From an uncultured Paracoccaceae bacterium (GTDB taxonomy: Bacteria > Pseudomonadota > Alphaproteobacteria > Rhodobacterales > Rhodobacteraceae): a stretch of DNA of 64,000 bases. The notes beneath the pieces were generated by a model. The model had not been told where the DNA came from. It did no database searches and was given only the letters and a program-made list of their open reading frames with translations. The position numbers and the translations under genes were made by a program. The stretch covers positions 372,001 to 436,000 of the forward strand of contig CANMQX010000003.1 in NCBI GenBank assembly GCA_947500135.1. Direction: 5' to 3'. This document shows, piece by piece, positions 18,215 to 26,613 of the stretch (positions are counted from its first letter, which is position 1; each line of letters opens with the position of its first letter).

Positions 18215-19114
18215 CTAGCCAAGCTTCAGAATGAGCAACTTCAACGTTCTCAGGTCAATCGCATTGTGCCCATCGGATTTTTTTCCTGTGAAGGGAAAGC
18301 TCGTCCATTGTTCACCGTTCCAGTGGTTTGAGAGTATTCTCATTGCAGTTAGGTGGTCACGTTTGTTCAACGCTGCTACGGCTTTCCGTCGGACAACCCA
18401 AGGTAAGGTTTCAGCCATTTTCGCTGCGTTTTCTTCGCGAAGCTCTTGCTCACGCTCTGCACGGCATTCGCCGTTCTCATCCCAAATGTACCACCGCTTC
18501 ATTATGGGGCCTATTTTTTCGGTCCACCTGAACTTGTCTTCCTGCTTTTCAGCGAAGCTATTGGCGACGAGTAAATCTGCCACGCGAGCCAAATTCTTGT
18601 TGACCAAAAAGCTGCGCCGTCCGCCACTTAATGTGCCCTCGTATGAAACATAGTTTTCAATGAAGGCGGATAGCAGTTCGTTGAGTGCGTCTTTGGAAAC
18701 CTCTGCCAAACTCGCCATGTGCTGGCGCACGCCGTCGAGGGGAACAACGACTTTATGCACTGTGTAGTGCTTTCCTTGTTGATACACGCCGACAAGATTG
18801 AGAGCGTAGCACCCAGCCTCGTAGTTGGACTGCCCGATGTTCCACACTTCGCCATCGGTCGCTTCGTCGCCGAGGTCGCGCCACATCTTGTCGGCCACCA
18901 AATAGGCAAGTTCGTTTGCAAGTTGGCGCTCAGGGAGGTTGAGGTGGGTTTCCTCGGTCAAGTCGAAGAGCCTTTCAATAGCTAGAAAACTAATAGGTAT
19001 CTGCAGCACCTTTAGGAAATACAGATCAGTTCTGGGTGCTGGCAAGCAGACATTCAAATTGACTGACGCTAGGTCGGCTTCGTCCGCAGAGTGGACGATC
19101 CCTTTTCCGTACAC
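18215..19114 (-). CDS. Orphan protein, unknown function
   Basis: A 299-residue protein I cannot assign. It begins with GTG 19114 (bounded upstream by an in-frame stop) and has no signal peptide or membrane segment. Residues about 165-215 (VNKNLARVADLLVANSFAEK ... IMKRWYIWDENGE) have a helix-rich, winged-helix-like look. A charged coiled stretch with many Glu/Arg follows (AEREQELREENAAKMAE). The tail LRTLKLLILKLG is basic and hydrophobic. Base composition is visibly lower in G+C (about half) than the flanking phnM and rpsU regions, so recent transfer is likely. It stands alone between the phn locus and the rpsU terminator. Confidence 0.6.
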   Translation of the reverse strand: MYGKGIVHSADEADLASVNLNVCLPAPRTDLYFLKVLQIPISFLAIERLFDLTEETHLNLPERQLANELAYLVADKMWRDLGDEATDGEVWNIGQSNYEAGCYALNLVGVYQQGKHYTVHKVVVPLDGVRQHMASLAEVSKDALNELLSAFIENYVSYEGTLSGGRRSFLVNKNLARVADLLVANSFAEKQEDKFRWTEKIGPIMKRWYIWDENGECRAEREQELREENAAKMAETLPWVVRRKAVAALNKRDHLTAMRILSNHWNGEQWTSFPFTGKKSDGHNAIDLRTLKLLILKLG

Positions 19115-19163
19115 GGATCAACTTGCCAGCGATAACGTTGTGCAAACTCCAAACAACGCATAG

Positions 19164-19194
19164 AAAAACCCCCGCCTGATTGCTCAGTCGGGGG
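19164..19194 (-). terminator. Rho-independent terminator of rpsU
   Basis: Read on the minus strand, CCCCCGACTGA, loop gcaa, TCAGGCGGGGG, then TTTTT. The 11-bp stem has one A/G mismatch. It lies 30 nt after the rpsU stop and is a textbook intrinsic terminator. It also separates rpsU from the orphan gene further downstream. Confidence 0.9.
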
Positions 19195-19223
19195 TTCCTT
19201 GATCGTCACGTCGAACGGTTGCT

Positions 19224-19430
19224 TTACAGCAGACCTTCACGCTGGAGCTTCTTGCGCGCCAGCTTACGCTGACGGCGGATTGCTTCTGCTTTCTCGCGCG
19301 CTTTACGCACGGAGGGCTTTTCGAAATGCTGCTTGAGCTTCATTTCACGAAAAACACCTTCACGCTGAAGTTTCTTCTTCAGAGCACGCAACGCCTGATC
19401 GACGTTGTTATCACGAACACTAACCTGCAT
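19224..19430 (-). CDS. rpsU: 30S ribosomal protein S21
   Basis: A 68-residue basic ribosomal protein that helps mRNA start selection on the small subunit. The opening [20 protein letters not shown] and the [27 protein letters not shown] tract are diagnostic of S21. A strong AGAAAGGTGGTG ribosome site precedes the ATG. It is monocistronic, with its own terminator at 19164-19194, and divergent from the COQ9-like gene. Confidence 0.97.
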   Translation of the reverse strand: MQVSVRDNNVDQALRALKKKLQREGVFREMKLKQHFEKPSVRKAREKAEAIRRQRKLARKKLQREGLL

Positions 19431-19536
19431 GTGGTTTACACCACCTTTCTAAGTTGGATTTGCAAAAATTGCAGGAAATGGGCACATAGCAAGGGCGTAC
19501 TAGTTTGTCTAGTGCCCGGAGCGAGGAGTAAGACCG

Positions 19537-20235
19537 ATGATCAATACCCCGATCGACCCAGCCAAAGACAAACTGATCGATGCTATCCTGCCGCATGTCG
19601 CCTTTGACGGCTGGGCGCCTGTGGCGTTCAACGCAGCCGTGGCTGAGGTGGGCATCGACCCGGCCCATGCCAAAACGCTTTGCCCGCGCGGGGCGGCTGA
19701 CCTTGCCGTGGCTTACCACCAGCGGGGCGATGCGGCGATGGTCGCCGCCCTGAAAGATGCCGATCTGTCCGATATGCGGTTTCGCGACAAGGTCGCCCAT
19801 GCGATCCGGCTGCGCATCCGTGCCGTGGATGACAAAGAAGCCGTGCGCCGGGGGACCGCGCTTTTCGCGCTGCCGCATATGGCCGGGGACGGGGCCAAGC
19901 TGATCTGGGGGACGGCAGATGCGATCTGGACAGCGCTGGGCGACACATCGCGCGATGTGAACTGGTACACAAAACGGGTCACGCTTTCAGGTGTCTATGC
20001 CTCGGTTGTGCTCTATTGGCTGGGCGATGACAGCCTTGATGCGCAAGCGACCGATGCCTTTATCGACCGGCGGATCGATGACGTGATGCAGTTTGAAAAA
20101 ATCAAGGCGCAGGTCAAGGCGAACCCGTTGCTGAAACCCGTGACCGGGCCCTTGGCGCGGATGATGTCGGGGATCGCGGCCCCGGCCAAAGTCCCGGATA
20201 TTGATCTGCCGGGGATCTGGCGCGACCAGCAGTAA
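19537..20235 (+). CDS. COQ9 family protein
   Basis: A 232-residue homologue of the ubiquinone biosynthesis accessory factor COQ9, which binds lipid intermediates and presents them to the COQ7 hydroxylase in mitochondria. The conserved WYTKRVTLSGVYASVVLYWLGD segment (residues about 147-168) is the COQ9 signature. FDGWAPVAFNAAVAEVG is the TetR-like N-terminal part. A C-terminal amphipathic tail ending PGIWRDQQ fits membrane association. ATG 19537 follows a GGAG site. COQ9-type genes are usual next to rpsU in Rhodobacteraceae. Confidence 0.9.
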   Translation: MINTPIDPAKDKLIDAILPHVAFDGWAPVAFNAAVAEVGIDPAHAKTLCPRGAADLAVAYHQRGDAAMVAALKDADLSDMRFRDKVAHAIRLRIRAVDDKEAVRRGTALFALPHMAGDGAKLIWGTADAIWTALGDTSRDVNWYTKRVTLSGVYASVVLYWLGDDSLDAQATDAFIDRRIDDVMQFEKIKAQVKANPLLKPVTGPLARMMSGIAAPAKVPDIDLPGIWRDQQ

Positions 20236-20297
20236 CGCGCTGGTCAATGGATCGGGCTTTGCGCATATTCTGACGATGACGCAAATGGGGTGCCGCA

Positions 20298-21269
20298 ATG
20301 CAAGCAGTTGAAATTACCAAACCGGGCGGGCCAGAGGTGTTGGCTCTGACCGACCGGCCCATGCCGGAACCAGCCCATGATCAGGTGGTCATCAAGGTGG
20401 CTTACGCCGGGGTCAACCGGCCCGATGCGTTGCAACGTGCGGGGCTTTATAACCCGCCGCCCGGGGCCAGCGACCTGCCGGGGCTGGAGGCCGCGGGCGA
20501 AGTTGTCGCCGTTGGTGCGGGCGTCACCAACCCGCAGATCGGCGATCAGGTCTGCGCCCTTTTACCCGGTGGGGGTTATGCAGAGTATGTGGCCACACCC
20601 GCCGCCCATTGTCTGCCCGTGCCGGATGGGCTGTCCCTGAAGCAGGCGGCTTGTTTGCCCGAGACCTTCTTTACCGTCTGGTCCAATGTTTTTATGCGTG
20701 GCGGGCTACAGGCGGGGGAGCGGTTTTTGGTGCATGGAGGCAGTTCGGGGATCGGGACCACGGCGATCCAACTGGCGAAGGCCAAGGGCGCGCGGGTCTT
20801 CACAACCGCCGGATCGGACGAAAAATGCGCCGCCTGCCGCGATTTGGGGGCAGAACTGGCGATCAACTACAAAACCGATGATTTTGTTGAAAAAGTGAAA
20901 GCCGAAGGCGGTGCCGATGTCATCCTTGATATGGTCGGGGGGCCCTATATGCAGCGCAATCTTAAGACGCTGGCCGATGACGGACGGCTGGTGCAGATCG
21001 CATTTTTGCAAGGGATGAAGGCTGAATTGAACATGGTCCAGCTGATGACACGGCGTCTGACGATGACAGGTTCAACGCTGCGCCCGCAATCCGATCTGGC
21101 CAAGGCGCGCATTGCCGACGATTTACGCGCGCATGTCTGGCCACTACTGAGTGCAGGCAAGATCGCCCCGGTCATGGATCAGGAATTTGCGCTTGCAGAT
21201 GCCGCTGCGGCCCATGCCCGGATGGAAAGCAGCGCCCATATCGGAAAGATCGTGCTGAAGGTGGCGTGA
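20298..21269 (+). CDS. NAD(P)H quinone oxidoreductase, PIG3/zeta-crystallin type
   Basis: A 323-residue medium-chain dehydrogenase without zinc ligands. The GroES-like N-terminal domain has YAGVNRPDALQRAGLYNPPPG. The NADPH-binding Rossmann motif is in GGSSGIGTTAIQLAKAKGARV near residues 150-170. DMVGGPYMQRNLKTLADDGRLV and the late AHARMESSAHIGKIVLKV are typical of the PIG3 group. It reduces quinones by one electron, probably as a redox-stress enzyme. ATG 20298 lies 62 nt after the COQ9-like gene and may be co-transcribed. Confidence 0.9.
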   Translation: MQAVEITKPGGPEVLALTDRPMPEPAHDQVVIKVAYAGVNRPDALQRAGLYNPPPGASDLPGLEAAGEVVAVGAGVTNPQIGDQVCALLPGGGYAEYVATPAAHCLPVPDGLSLKQAACLPETFFTVWSNVFMRGGLQAGERFLVHGGSSGIGTTAIQLAKAKGARVFTTAGSDEKCAACRDLGAELAINYKTDDFVEKVKAEGGADVILDMVGGPYMQRNLKTLADDGRLVQIAFLQGMKAELNMVQLMTRRLTMTGSTLRPQSDLAKARIADDLRAHVWPLLSAGKIAPVMDQEFALADAAAAHARMESSAHIGKIVLKVA

Positions 21270-21273
21270 CGCA

Positions 21274-21317
21274 CAATTTCGTTCCGACGAAATTGATCAA
21301 ATTCTGTTCAGAATTTG
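21274..21317. repeat. Back-to-back perfect palindromes (double hairpin)
   Basis: Two perfect hairpins follow the quinone reductase stop: CAATTTCGT-tccg-ACGAAATTG (21274-21295) and CAAATTCTG-tt-CAGAATTTG (21298-21317), only 2 nt apart. A second pair with the same layout is at 53692-53737. There is no U tract after them. They probably protect or terminate the upstream transcript. Confidence 0.6.
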
Positions 21318-21344
21318 GCCGCACCCGACCTGAGAAGCAGTTTC

Positions 21345-21533
21345 TTACTGACGCGCCGGTCCTATCGGCGGCTGTCGCACAACAGGTGGAAAGAACGTGG
21401 CCCTGTTTTGCAGCAGCCTGGATTGGGTGACAGCATGTTCTTCAACACTCGCCTCATCCGCAGCATAGCCCGGCTTGTCGGACATTATACAGGCCGACAA
21501 AAGAAGGGGCAGAAGGATCGCAAGGCGGTACAT
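21345..21533 (-). CDS. Possible very small lipoprotein
   Basis: A 62-residue frame with an N-terminal hydrophobic stretch ending in a lipobox (LLLLSAC, Cys15), then a polar, proline-rich tail. The start has only a weak AAGAGA ribosome site. It lies in an otherwise empty 350-nt gap between the quinone reductase and the RraA-like gene. A real small lipoprotein of the entericidin or unknown type is plausible, but coding is not proven. Confidence 0.45.
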   Translation of the reverse strand: MYRLAILLPLLLSACIMSDKPGYAADEASVEEHAVTQSRLLQNRATFFPPVVRQPPIGPARQ

Positions 21534-21620
21534 GTCACTGTCAGTCTCTTGGCTTCGTTGCCGATTAGGCTAACCGTAAAACATGGCCATAACGCGGCGC
21601 CATGGTGACCTGTTTTCGTC

Positions 21621-22328
21621 CTATGTTCGCGCCTTTTCAAAGGCAGCCCATGCCTCTAGCAGCTTATCCAGATCGAAACCGGGTTCTTTCGCCGGGCCAA
21701 GGATGATCTGCTCACCCGCCCACATCTTCTCAATCGCGGCTTTCAGGTCCGGGATCACTTCGGGCGGGATCACCAGCCCGCCATGCCGGTCGGCATGGAC
21801 CAGATCGCCCTGATTGACCGTCATCCCAAAGACGTTCACCGGGGTGCCCAGCTCGCGGACATGCACAAAGGCATGGCTTGGCCCAATAGACCCGGCCACC
21901 ACCGGAAACCCATTCGCCAGATCACCCAGATCGCGCATCACGCCATTGGTCAGCGCACCATTCAGCCTCAGACCTTTGTGCACATTGGTATGGACCTCGC
22001 CCCACCAGGCGCTGACGCAATGGGGGTAATCCATATCCTCTAGCACGGCCACGGCGGGGCGCGGCCCATCCGCCATGCTGCGAAAATAATCCAGCCTGCG
22101 GGCGCGAATCACATCCGGGGCCTCGGTCGGCGGTTCGCGGCCCGCAATTTTGGCCGTGCGGGCAAAACCGACCATCACCTCGCCCGGGGCGGAGATGTGC
22201 ATCGTGCCCCTGGTATAGGCGTCAAAGCCGCGCTTGCCTTGGGCCACTTCGATGGCGTTGCAGACGGTCGGGGTATCGACGCGCCGCAACAGCGCCAGCA
22301 GGTCGTCGGGGATCACGATATCAGCCAT
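21621..22328 (-). CDS. RraA family protein (HMG aldolase-like)
   Basis: A 235-residue protein of the RraA/4-hydroxy-4-methyl-2-oxoglutarate aldolase family. The active-site pattern is visible: GALTNGVMRDLGDLANG supplies the conserved Arg and Asp, and GDLVHADRHGGLVIPPE gives the closing strand. Members either inhibit RNase E (RraA proper) or act as pyruvate-releasing aldolases. The conserved RD pair and the extra N-terminal part favour the aldolase/decarboxylase group. The start overlaps the 3' end of the hydrolase gene by 16 nt, and it is the last gene of the minus-strand operon. Confidence 0.85.
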   Translation of the reverse strand: MADIVIPDDLLALLRRVDTPTVCNAIEVAQGKRGFDAYTRGTMHISAPGEVMVGFARTAKIAGREPPTEAPDVIRARRLDYFRSMADGPRPAVAVLEDMDYPHCVSAWWGEVHTNVHKGLRLNGALTNGVMRDLGDLANGFPVVAGSIGPSHAFVHVRELGTPVNVFGMTVNQGDLVHADRHGGLVIPPEVIPDLKAAIEKMWAGEQIILGPAKEPGFDLDKLLEAWAAFEKART

Positions 22329-23008
22329 TTTGCCAAAGCCTTGTTGGTTGCGTCAGGTTGTTCCAGCGTGGGCAGATGGCCTGCGCCCTTGATCACGGAT
22401 AAGGTCGATCCGGGGATCAGGTCATGCATCAATTCATGCCGATGCAGGGGGCAAAGCGTGTCATCCTCACCACAAAGGATCAAGGTTGGCACCCTTACCC
22501 CGCGCAGCATGTCCTGCTGGTCCGGGCGGGTCTGCAAGGCGCGGGACTGGGCGACAAATGCGGCCGGCCCCACCGTTTCAGCCATTGCCATGCATAGATC
22601 AAGGATCTGGCCCATCTGTGGCCCGTCGGTCAGATAATTCGGCTTCATCTCATCGCGCATCACAGCACGCAGCTGGCCGCCTGCGACCTTGGCAATCTGC
22701 GGCTCTCTGCGGGTGGCGATAGCGTCGGCTTCTGCTTTTGGGTTGGTGTCCAGCAGGGCAAGACGGGTGATCCGGTCAGGGGCCTGACGGATCACTTCCA
22801 TTGCAATAATGCCGCCCATCGACAGACCGGCAAGGGCAAAGCGAGGCGGGGCCTGCACCAGCACATCCGCCGCAATCGCAGCGACGGTTTCATGCAGCCC
22901 AAACGGGGCGACCATTACCGGGCGTTCATGCGAAAAGGCGGCGATCTGCGGGCCGTAAAGGCGGGCGTCACACATCATACCGGGCAGCAAAAGCAGCGGC
23001 TCTGTCAT
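22313..23008 (-). CDS. Alpha/beta hydrolase
   Basis: A 231-residue alpha/beta-fold hydrolase. The nucleophile Ser63 is in GLSMGG, the acid is in [10 protein letters not shown], and the His is in [11 protein letters not shown]. The cap region is short. It resembles small esterases and pimeloyl-ACP esterase-like enzymes, but the substrate cannot be told. It overlaps rnhA by 4 nt (ATGA), so the two are translationally coupled. Confidence 0.85.
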   Translation of the reverse strand: MTEPLLLLPGMMCDARLYGPQIAAFSHERPVMVAPFGLHETVAAIAADVLVQAPPRFALAGLSMGGIIAMEVIRQAPDRITRLALLDTNPKAEADAIATRREPQIAKVAGGQLRAVMRDEMKPNYLTDGPQMGQILDLCMAMAETVGPAAFVAQSRALQTRPDQQDMLRGVRVPTLILCGEDDTLCPLHRHELMHDLIPGSTLSVIKGAGHLPTLEQPDATNKALAKWLIS

Positions 23009-23457
23009 GGTTTGAATGGCTCCATACCGGCGCGGGCCAGCTCATCAGCACGCTCGTTCTCGGGGTGGCCCGCATGGCCTTTAACCCATTCCCATGTCAC
23101 ATCATGACGGGCGACAGCGTCATCCAGCCTGCGCCACAGGTCTTCGTTTTTGACGGGTTTCCTGGCGGCGGTTTTCCAGCCACGTTTCTTCCAGCCGTGG
23201 ATCCAGCTTGTGATCCCGTCTTTGACGTAAGAGCTGTCTGTGACGATTGTCATCTTTGTGGGCCGGTCCAGCGTTTCCAGCGCGGTAATCGCGGCCAGCA
23301 ATTCCATGCGGTTATTGGTTGTGTCCGCCTCGCCGCCCTTCAGGGCGCGTTCCTTGACAACGGTATCACCATCACGGGCGATCAACAGGGCACCCCAGCC
23401 ACCGGGGCCGGGATTGCCGGAACAGGCGCCATCCGTATAGGCAAAAAGATCAGGCAA
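23005..23457 (-). CDS. rnhA: Ribonuclease HI
   Basis: A 150-residue RNase H that cuts RNA in RNA-DNA hybrids. The DEDD catalytic set is present: Asp9 ([11 protein letters not shown]), Glu in [10 protein letters not shown], Asp in [11 protein letters not shown], and Asp in ERADELAR. The basic handle [13 protein letters not shown] is intact. The length is standard. It overlaps the methyltransferase end by 8 nt and the hydrolase start by 4 nt. Confidence 0.96.
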   Translation of the reverse strand: MPDLFAYTDGACSGNPGPGGWGALLIARDGDTVVKERALKGGEADTTNNRMELLAAITALETLDRPTKMTIVTDSSYVKDGITSWIHGWKKRGWKTAARKPVKNEDLWRRLDDAVARHDVTWEWVKGHAGHPENERADELARAGMEPFKP

Positions 23458-24046
23458 CTTTGCGTCCTCGCATCACGACAAACGGATCAACCGTGCCAGC
23501 GCACCCCATCTCGCGCCCTTCTTCAACACCGATCACTGCAAAACCTGCGGCCTCTAGCAGGCCCTGCAACTCAGGCACCGTCACAAATGTGTACTTGCGG
23601 TCGATCTTGTCGCGCAGCTCTCCCTCTCCGGTTTTCATGCCGATATGCAGGATACCCTTGCTGCGCAGGGCCGTGGCAATCGCCGCCAGATGCCGGGGCA
23701 GGGCATCACGCGGGGCATGCAGCAGCGAAAAATTCGCCCAGACGCCGTCATAAGCGGCAACCATGTCGATCTGGTCAAACGTCAGTAAACGCGCGCCAAT
23801 ATCATAGGCTTCATTGGCCAGGGTGATCATACCGGTTGAGGCATCAACCGGATCAGGGGCAAAGCCTGCATCGCGCATAAGTGCGGATGCTTTTGCCGGG
23901 CCGCAACCAAGGTCCAGCACCTGACCGCCTGCGGGCAACAGGGCCATGAAAGCCTGCAAATGGGCATCCGCCTCACCTTTATGGGTCAGTTGGGCATAAC
24001 GATCCGCAGCGCTGTCGTAAAAGGCGATTGTTTTCTCATCAGGCAT
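23450..24046 (-). CDS. Class I SAM-dependent methyltransferase
   Basis: A 198-residue Rossmann methyltransferase. It opens with [12 protein letters not shown]. The SAM-binding motif I is [12 protein letters not shown] near residues 43-54, and motif II/III is present ([24 protein letters not shown]). The last strands contain [11 protein letters not shown]. The substrate is unknown; the layout resembles tellurite/small-molecule methylases. I use ATG 24046, which overlaps the DUF3429 stop by one base (TGATG) and has GGTG upstream. The frame stays open further upstream without similarity. Confidence 0.85.
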   Translation of the reverse strand: MPDEKTIAFYDSAADRYAQLTHKGEADAHLQAFMALLPAGGQVLDLGCGPAKASALMRDAGFAPDPVDASTGMITLANEAYDIGARLLTFDQIDMVAAYDGVWANFSLLHAPRDALPRHLAAIATALRSKGILHIGMKTGEGELRDKIDRKYTFVTVPELQGLLEAAGFAVIGVEEGREMGCAGTVDPFVVMRGRKVA

Positions 24047-24495
24047 CAGATCACCACCGGTAAAAGGGACAGGCAGACAATGGCCGTCAGCAGAACACGC
24101 AGATGCATCCACCAGGGCGGAGCCAATTCCAGCCGCCAGAAATGCCAGTCCAGCATCAACAGGGCCACAAAGCCGACGATCAGGTTGATTGCAGCCGTTG
24201 TCGGCCCGCGACCGGTCATAAAAAATGCCCACAGGGCAGGGATGACGGACAGGATATAGCCTGCTGTGGCAGTGCGCCCCGTGGCCTTGGTCGCAAACCC
24301 CCACAGCACACCAGACATGAAGGACAGGATCACAGCGCCATAGAAAAGCTGAACATAAGGGCCGACAAACCGGCTGCCGATATGCGTCTGCCCCCAAAGG
24401 CCAAGCTCTGGCCGTAACACGGTCAAAGCGCCCCAAAGGAACGGTAGCAAACCAGCAAGGCCAAGGATCAGGGCAGAGCGGGGGATAGCATACAT
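24046..24495 (-). CDS. DUF3429 membrane protein
   Basis: A 149-residue integral membrane protein with about five hydrophobic segments. It carries the DUF3429 hallmarks: IPRSALILGLAGLLPFLWGA at the start, YGAVILSFMSGVLWGFA in the middle, and LLMLDWHFWRL late. The function is not known. I use ATG 24495 (MYAIPRSALIL); an earlier in-frame start at 24558 adds an Arg-rich piece unlike the family. It lies between LysE and the methyltransferase in the minus-strand operon. Confidence 0.85.
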   Translation of the reverse strand: MYAIPRSALILGLAGLLPFLWGALTVLRPELGLWGQTHIGSRFVGPYVQLFYGAVILSFMSGVLWGFATKATGRTATAGYILSVIPALWAFFMTGRGPTTAAINLIVGFVALLMLDWHFWRLELAPPWWMHLRVLLTAIVCLSLLPVVI

Positions 24496-24564
24496 GCGAA
24501 ATCCGCGATTAGGTTGTCGTCTCTCGCTTCGTTTAGCGGCATTCGCCGGTAACGGCAAACGGGG

Positions 24565-25179
24565 TCACGCCTTTTCAAATGCCAGCCGCAGGCCTAGCCC
24601 GGCAAAGATCGCGGCGAAGGACCGGTTCAGCCAACGCATCACCATCTGGCTTTGCAGCAACCATGTGCGGGCAAAGGCGGCAAAGACACCGTAGAGGACA
24701 AATATCACAAAGGTCAGCGCCATGAAGATACCGCCTAACAGAACCATCTCGGCGGTGACGGTGGCGGGATTGCCTGACAGGAAAGGCGGCAGCAAGGCCA
24801 GAAAGAAGATCGACAGTTTCGGGTTCAGGATATTGATCAGCGCCCCGCGATAGGCGATACGGAGCGAAGACGGCGCGCTGGCTGTGCTGCTGACCGACAG
24901 GGCGCCGTCAGCTTTCAGCGCCTGCCAGGCGAGATAAAGCAGATAGGCCACGCCGGCGAACTTCACGACCTGAAAGAGAAGGGCGCTGGTATGCAAGAGT
25001 GCGGCAAGGCCCAGTGTTGCCGCAGCCAGATGCGGCACGATCCCGAACGTGCAGCCGATCGCGGCGGCAATTGCCGCGCGTCGCCCCTGACCAAGGCCCA
25101 AGGCCAGCGTGTAGATCACGCCAGTGCCGGGGGCGATGCAGACGACAAGGGCGGTGAGGAGGAATTGCAGGCTGATCAT
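24565..25179 (-). CDS. LysE family amino-acid exporter
   Basis: A 204-residue inner-membrane translocator of the LysE/RhtB family with six hydrophobic segments. The diagnostic N-terminal CIAPGTGVIYTLALGLGQG and the ALINILNPKLSIFFLALLPPF segment (family NPK motif) are both present. It probably exports amino acids or related metabolites by proton antiport. It starts directly after the stop of the 109-residue orphan (no gap). Confidence 0.9.
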   Translation of the reverse strand: MISLQFLLTALVVCIAPGTGVIYTLALGLGQGRRAAIAAAIGCTFGIVPHLAAATLGLAALLHTSALLFQVVKFAGVAYLLYLAWQALKADGALSVSSTASAPSSLRIAYRGALINILNPKLSIFFLALLPPFLSGNPATVTAEMVLLGGIFMALTFVIFVLYGVFAAFARTWLLQSQMVMRWLNRSFAAIFAGLGLRLAFEKA

Positions 25180-25509
25180 CTAAGTTGGTCGCGTTATTCC
25201 AGCATTGGCAAGACGCCGTGTTAGTATTCGATGCCATTCATTCTGCTCATTGTCTAGGAGTTCCCAAGTTGGCCAGAACGGCTGTGCTTCGATAGCGTGT
25301 AAGATACTCCAATTCAGCCCAAATGCGGTATCGCCGTTATCCGGCAAGAGCTGGAACAGCGCGGCCATCTCTGATGCGTTTAAATTCTGTGGAAGCTGGT
25401 CGAGTTGATCCACGGCCGTTTGAATAACGGAGTGATCTAGGTCGTCATGCAAAGTCGTGTTTAGAGAGACGAGGGTTGCGATACTGGAGTGGAGTTGCGC
25501 CGATTTCAT
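25180..25509 (-). CDS. Orphan protein coupled to ispH
   Basis: A 109-residue soluble protein that I do not recognise. It begins [17 protein letters not shown] and is helix-rich and acidic in the first half ([18 protein letters not shown]). It ends with [19 protein letters not shown]. The start codon overlaps the ispH stop (ATGA), and lysE starts at once after its stop, so it is embedded in an essential operon. G+C content is lower than in ispH. The longer frame that runs through ispH on the same strand is a shadow. Confidence 0.65.
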   Translation of the reverse strand: MKSAQLHSSIATLVSLNTTLHDDLDHSVIQTAVDQLDQLPQNLNASEMAALFQLLPDNGDTAFGLNWSILHAIEAQPFWPTWELLDNEQNEWHRILTRRLANAGITRPT

Positions 25510-26456
25510 GCTGGTTCCCGCAACACCCGTGGGACTTTGAACTCGACGTTTTCCTCTGCCGTCACCACCGTCTCGACGGTGACATCGAACCGGTCGCGAA
25601 ACGCGTCGATCACCTCGTTGATCAGCACTTCGGGGGCAGAGGCCCCGGCAGTGATCCCCATGGAGCGGATACCGTCCAAGGCCCGCCAGTCGATATCCGT
25701 GGCGCGCTGGACCAGTTGGGCATAGGCACAACCGGCGCGGGCGCCCACCTCGACCAGCCGTCTGGAATTGGATGAGTTGGGCGCGCCAACGACGAGCATG
25801 GCGTCGCATTTGGGGGCCATCGCCTTCACCGCCTCCTGCCGGTTGGTGGTCGCATAACAGATATCTTCCTTATGCGGGCCGACGATGCCCGGAAAACGGG
25901 CCTGCAGGGCGGCCACGATATCGGCTGTGTCATCAACCGACAGGGTGGTCTGGGTCACAAATGCCAGTTTGGCAGGGTCGCGGACCTGCACATTGGCGAC
26001 ATCCTCGACCGTTTCGACCAAAAGGACCTCGCCCTGGGGCAGTTGTCCCATGGTGCCCACGGTTTCGGGGTGGCCTTCATGGCCGATCATGATCATCTGC
26101 AAGCCATTATCGGCATGGCGCTGCGCCTCAATATGCACCTTGCTAACCAGCGGGCAGGTGGCATCGACATAAATCATTTCGCGCTTGGCTGCTGCGGCCG
26201 GAACGGATTTTGGGACACCATGGGCGGAAAAGATGACCGGGCGATCATCGGGGCAGTCTTCCAGTTCTTCGACGAATACCGCGCCCTTGTCGCGCAAGCC
26301 GTCGACGACAAATTTATTATGCACAATCTCGTGGCGGACAAAGACGGGGGCACCCCATTTATCCAAAGCCATTTCAACAATCTTGATGGCGCGGTCGACG
26401 CCTGCGCAAAAACCACGCGGGGCGGCAAGGTAAAGGGTCAGGGGGGCTTTGGTCAT
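25506..26456 (-). CDS. ispH: 4-hydroxy-3-methylbut-2-enyl diphosphate reductase
   Basis: A 316-residue iron-sulfur enzyme and the last step of the MEP isoprenoid pathway, making IPP and DMAPP. The three cluster cysteines are Cys17 ([13 protein letters not shown]), one in [12 protein letters not shown] and one in [10 protein letters not shown]. The catalytic Glu of the family lies in TNRQEAV, and the substrate-binding [13 protein letters not shown] loop is intact. It heads the operon with the orphan, LysE, DUF3429, methyltransferase and rnhA. Confidence 0.97.
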   Translation of the reverse strand: MTKAPLTLYLAAPRGFCAGVDRAIKIVEMALDKWGAPVFVRHEIVHNKFVVDGLRDKGAVFVEELEDCPDDRPVIFSAHGVPKSVPAAAAKREMIYVDATCPLVSKVHIEAQRHADNGLQMIMIGHEGHPETVGTMGQLPQGEVLLVETVEDVANVQVRDPAKLAFVTQTTLSVDDTADIVAALQARFPGIVGPHKEDICYATTNRQEAVKAMAPKCDAMLVVGAPNSSNSRRLVEVGARAGCAYAQLVQRATDIDWRALDGIRSMGITAGASAPEVLINEVIDAFRDRFDVTVETVVTAEENVEFKVPRVLREPA

Positions 26457-26574
26457 AGGATGCTCCGACGGTTAAGCAACAGGTAAGCGCTCAACCGGTC
26501 AAGGTCCAGTATCAGATGGTGTGACCAAAAGGAGCGCGCTACGCGCGCACGCCATTTTTTGTCTGGTCTGTGTG

Positions 26575-26605
26575 GCAAGGTCCTGTCTGTCCCAGCGGAC
26601 CTTGC
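26575..26605. repeat. Inverted repeat downstream of the NYN gene
   Basis: GCAAGGTCC (26575-26583), 13-nt loop, GGACCTTGC (26597-26605): a perfect 9-bp stem just after the stop of the NYN gene and before the ispH promoter region. On the minus strand no U tract follows the stem, so a stabilising or Rho-assisted role is more likely than simple intrinsic termination. Confidence 0.45.
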
Positions 26606-26613
26606 AAGACCGG

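Noticed and set aside
18121-19163. Genomic-island boundaries with attachment-site repeats around the orphan gene
   Set aside because: The two flanks share no convincing direct repeat, there is no tRNA or integrase, and the 9-bp direct repeat is on one side only.
25180-25809. Longer version of the orphan gene reaching into ispH (209 codons)
   Set aside because: The extra N-terminal part is the shadow of ispH and Arg-rich. The ATG at 25509 overlaps the ispH stop, a normal coupled start.
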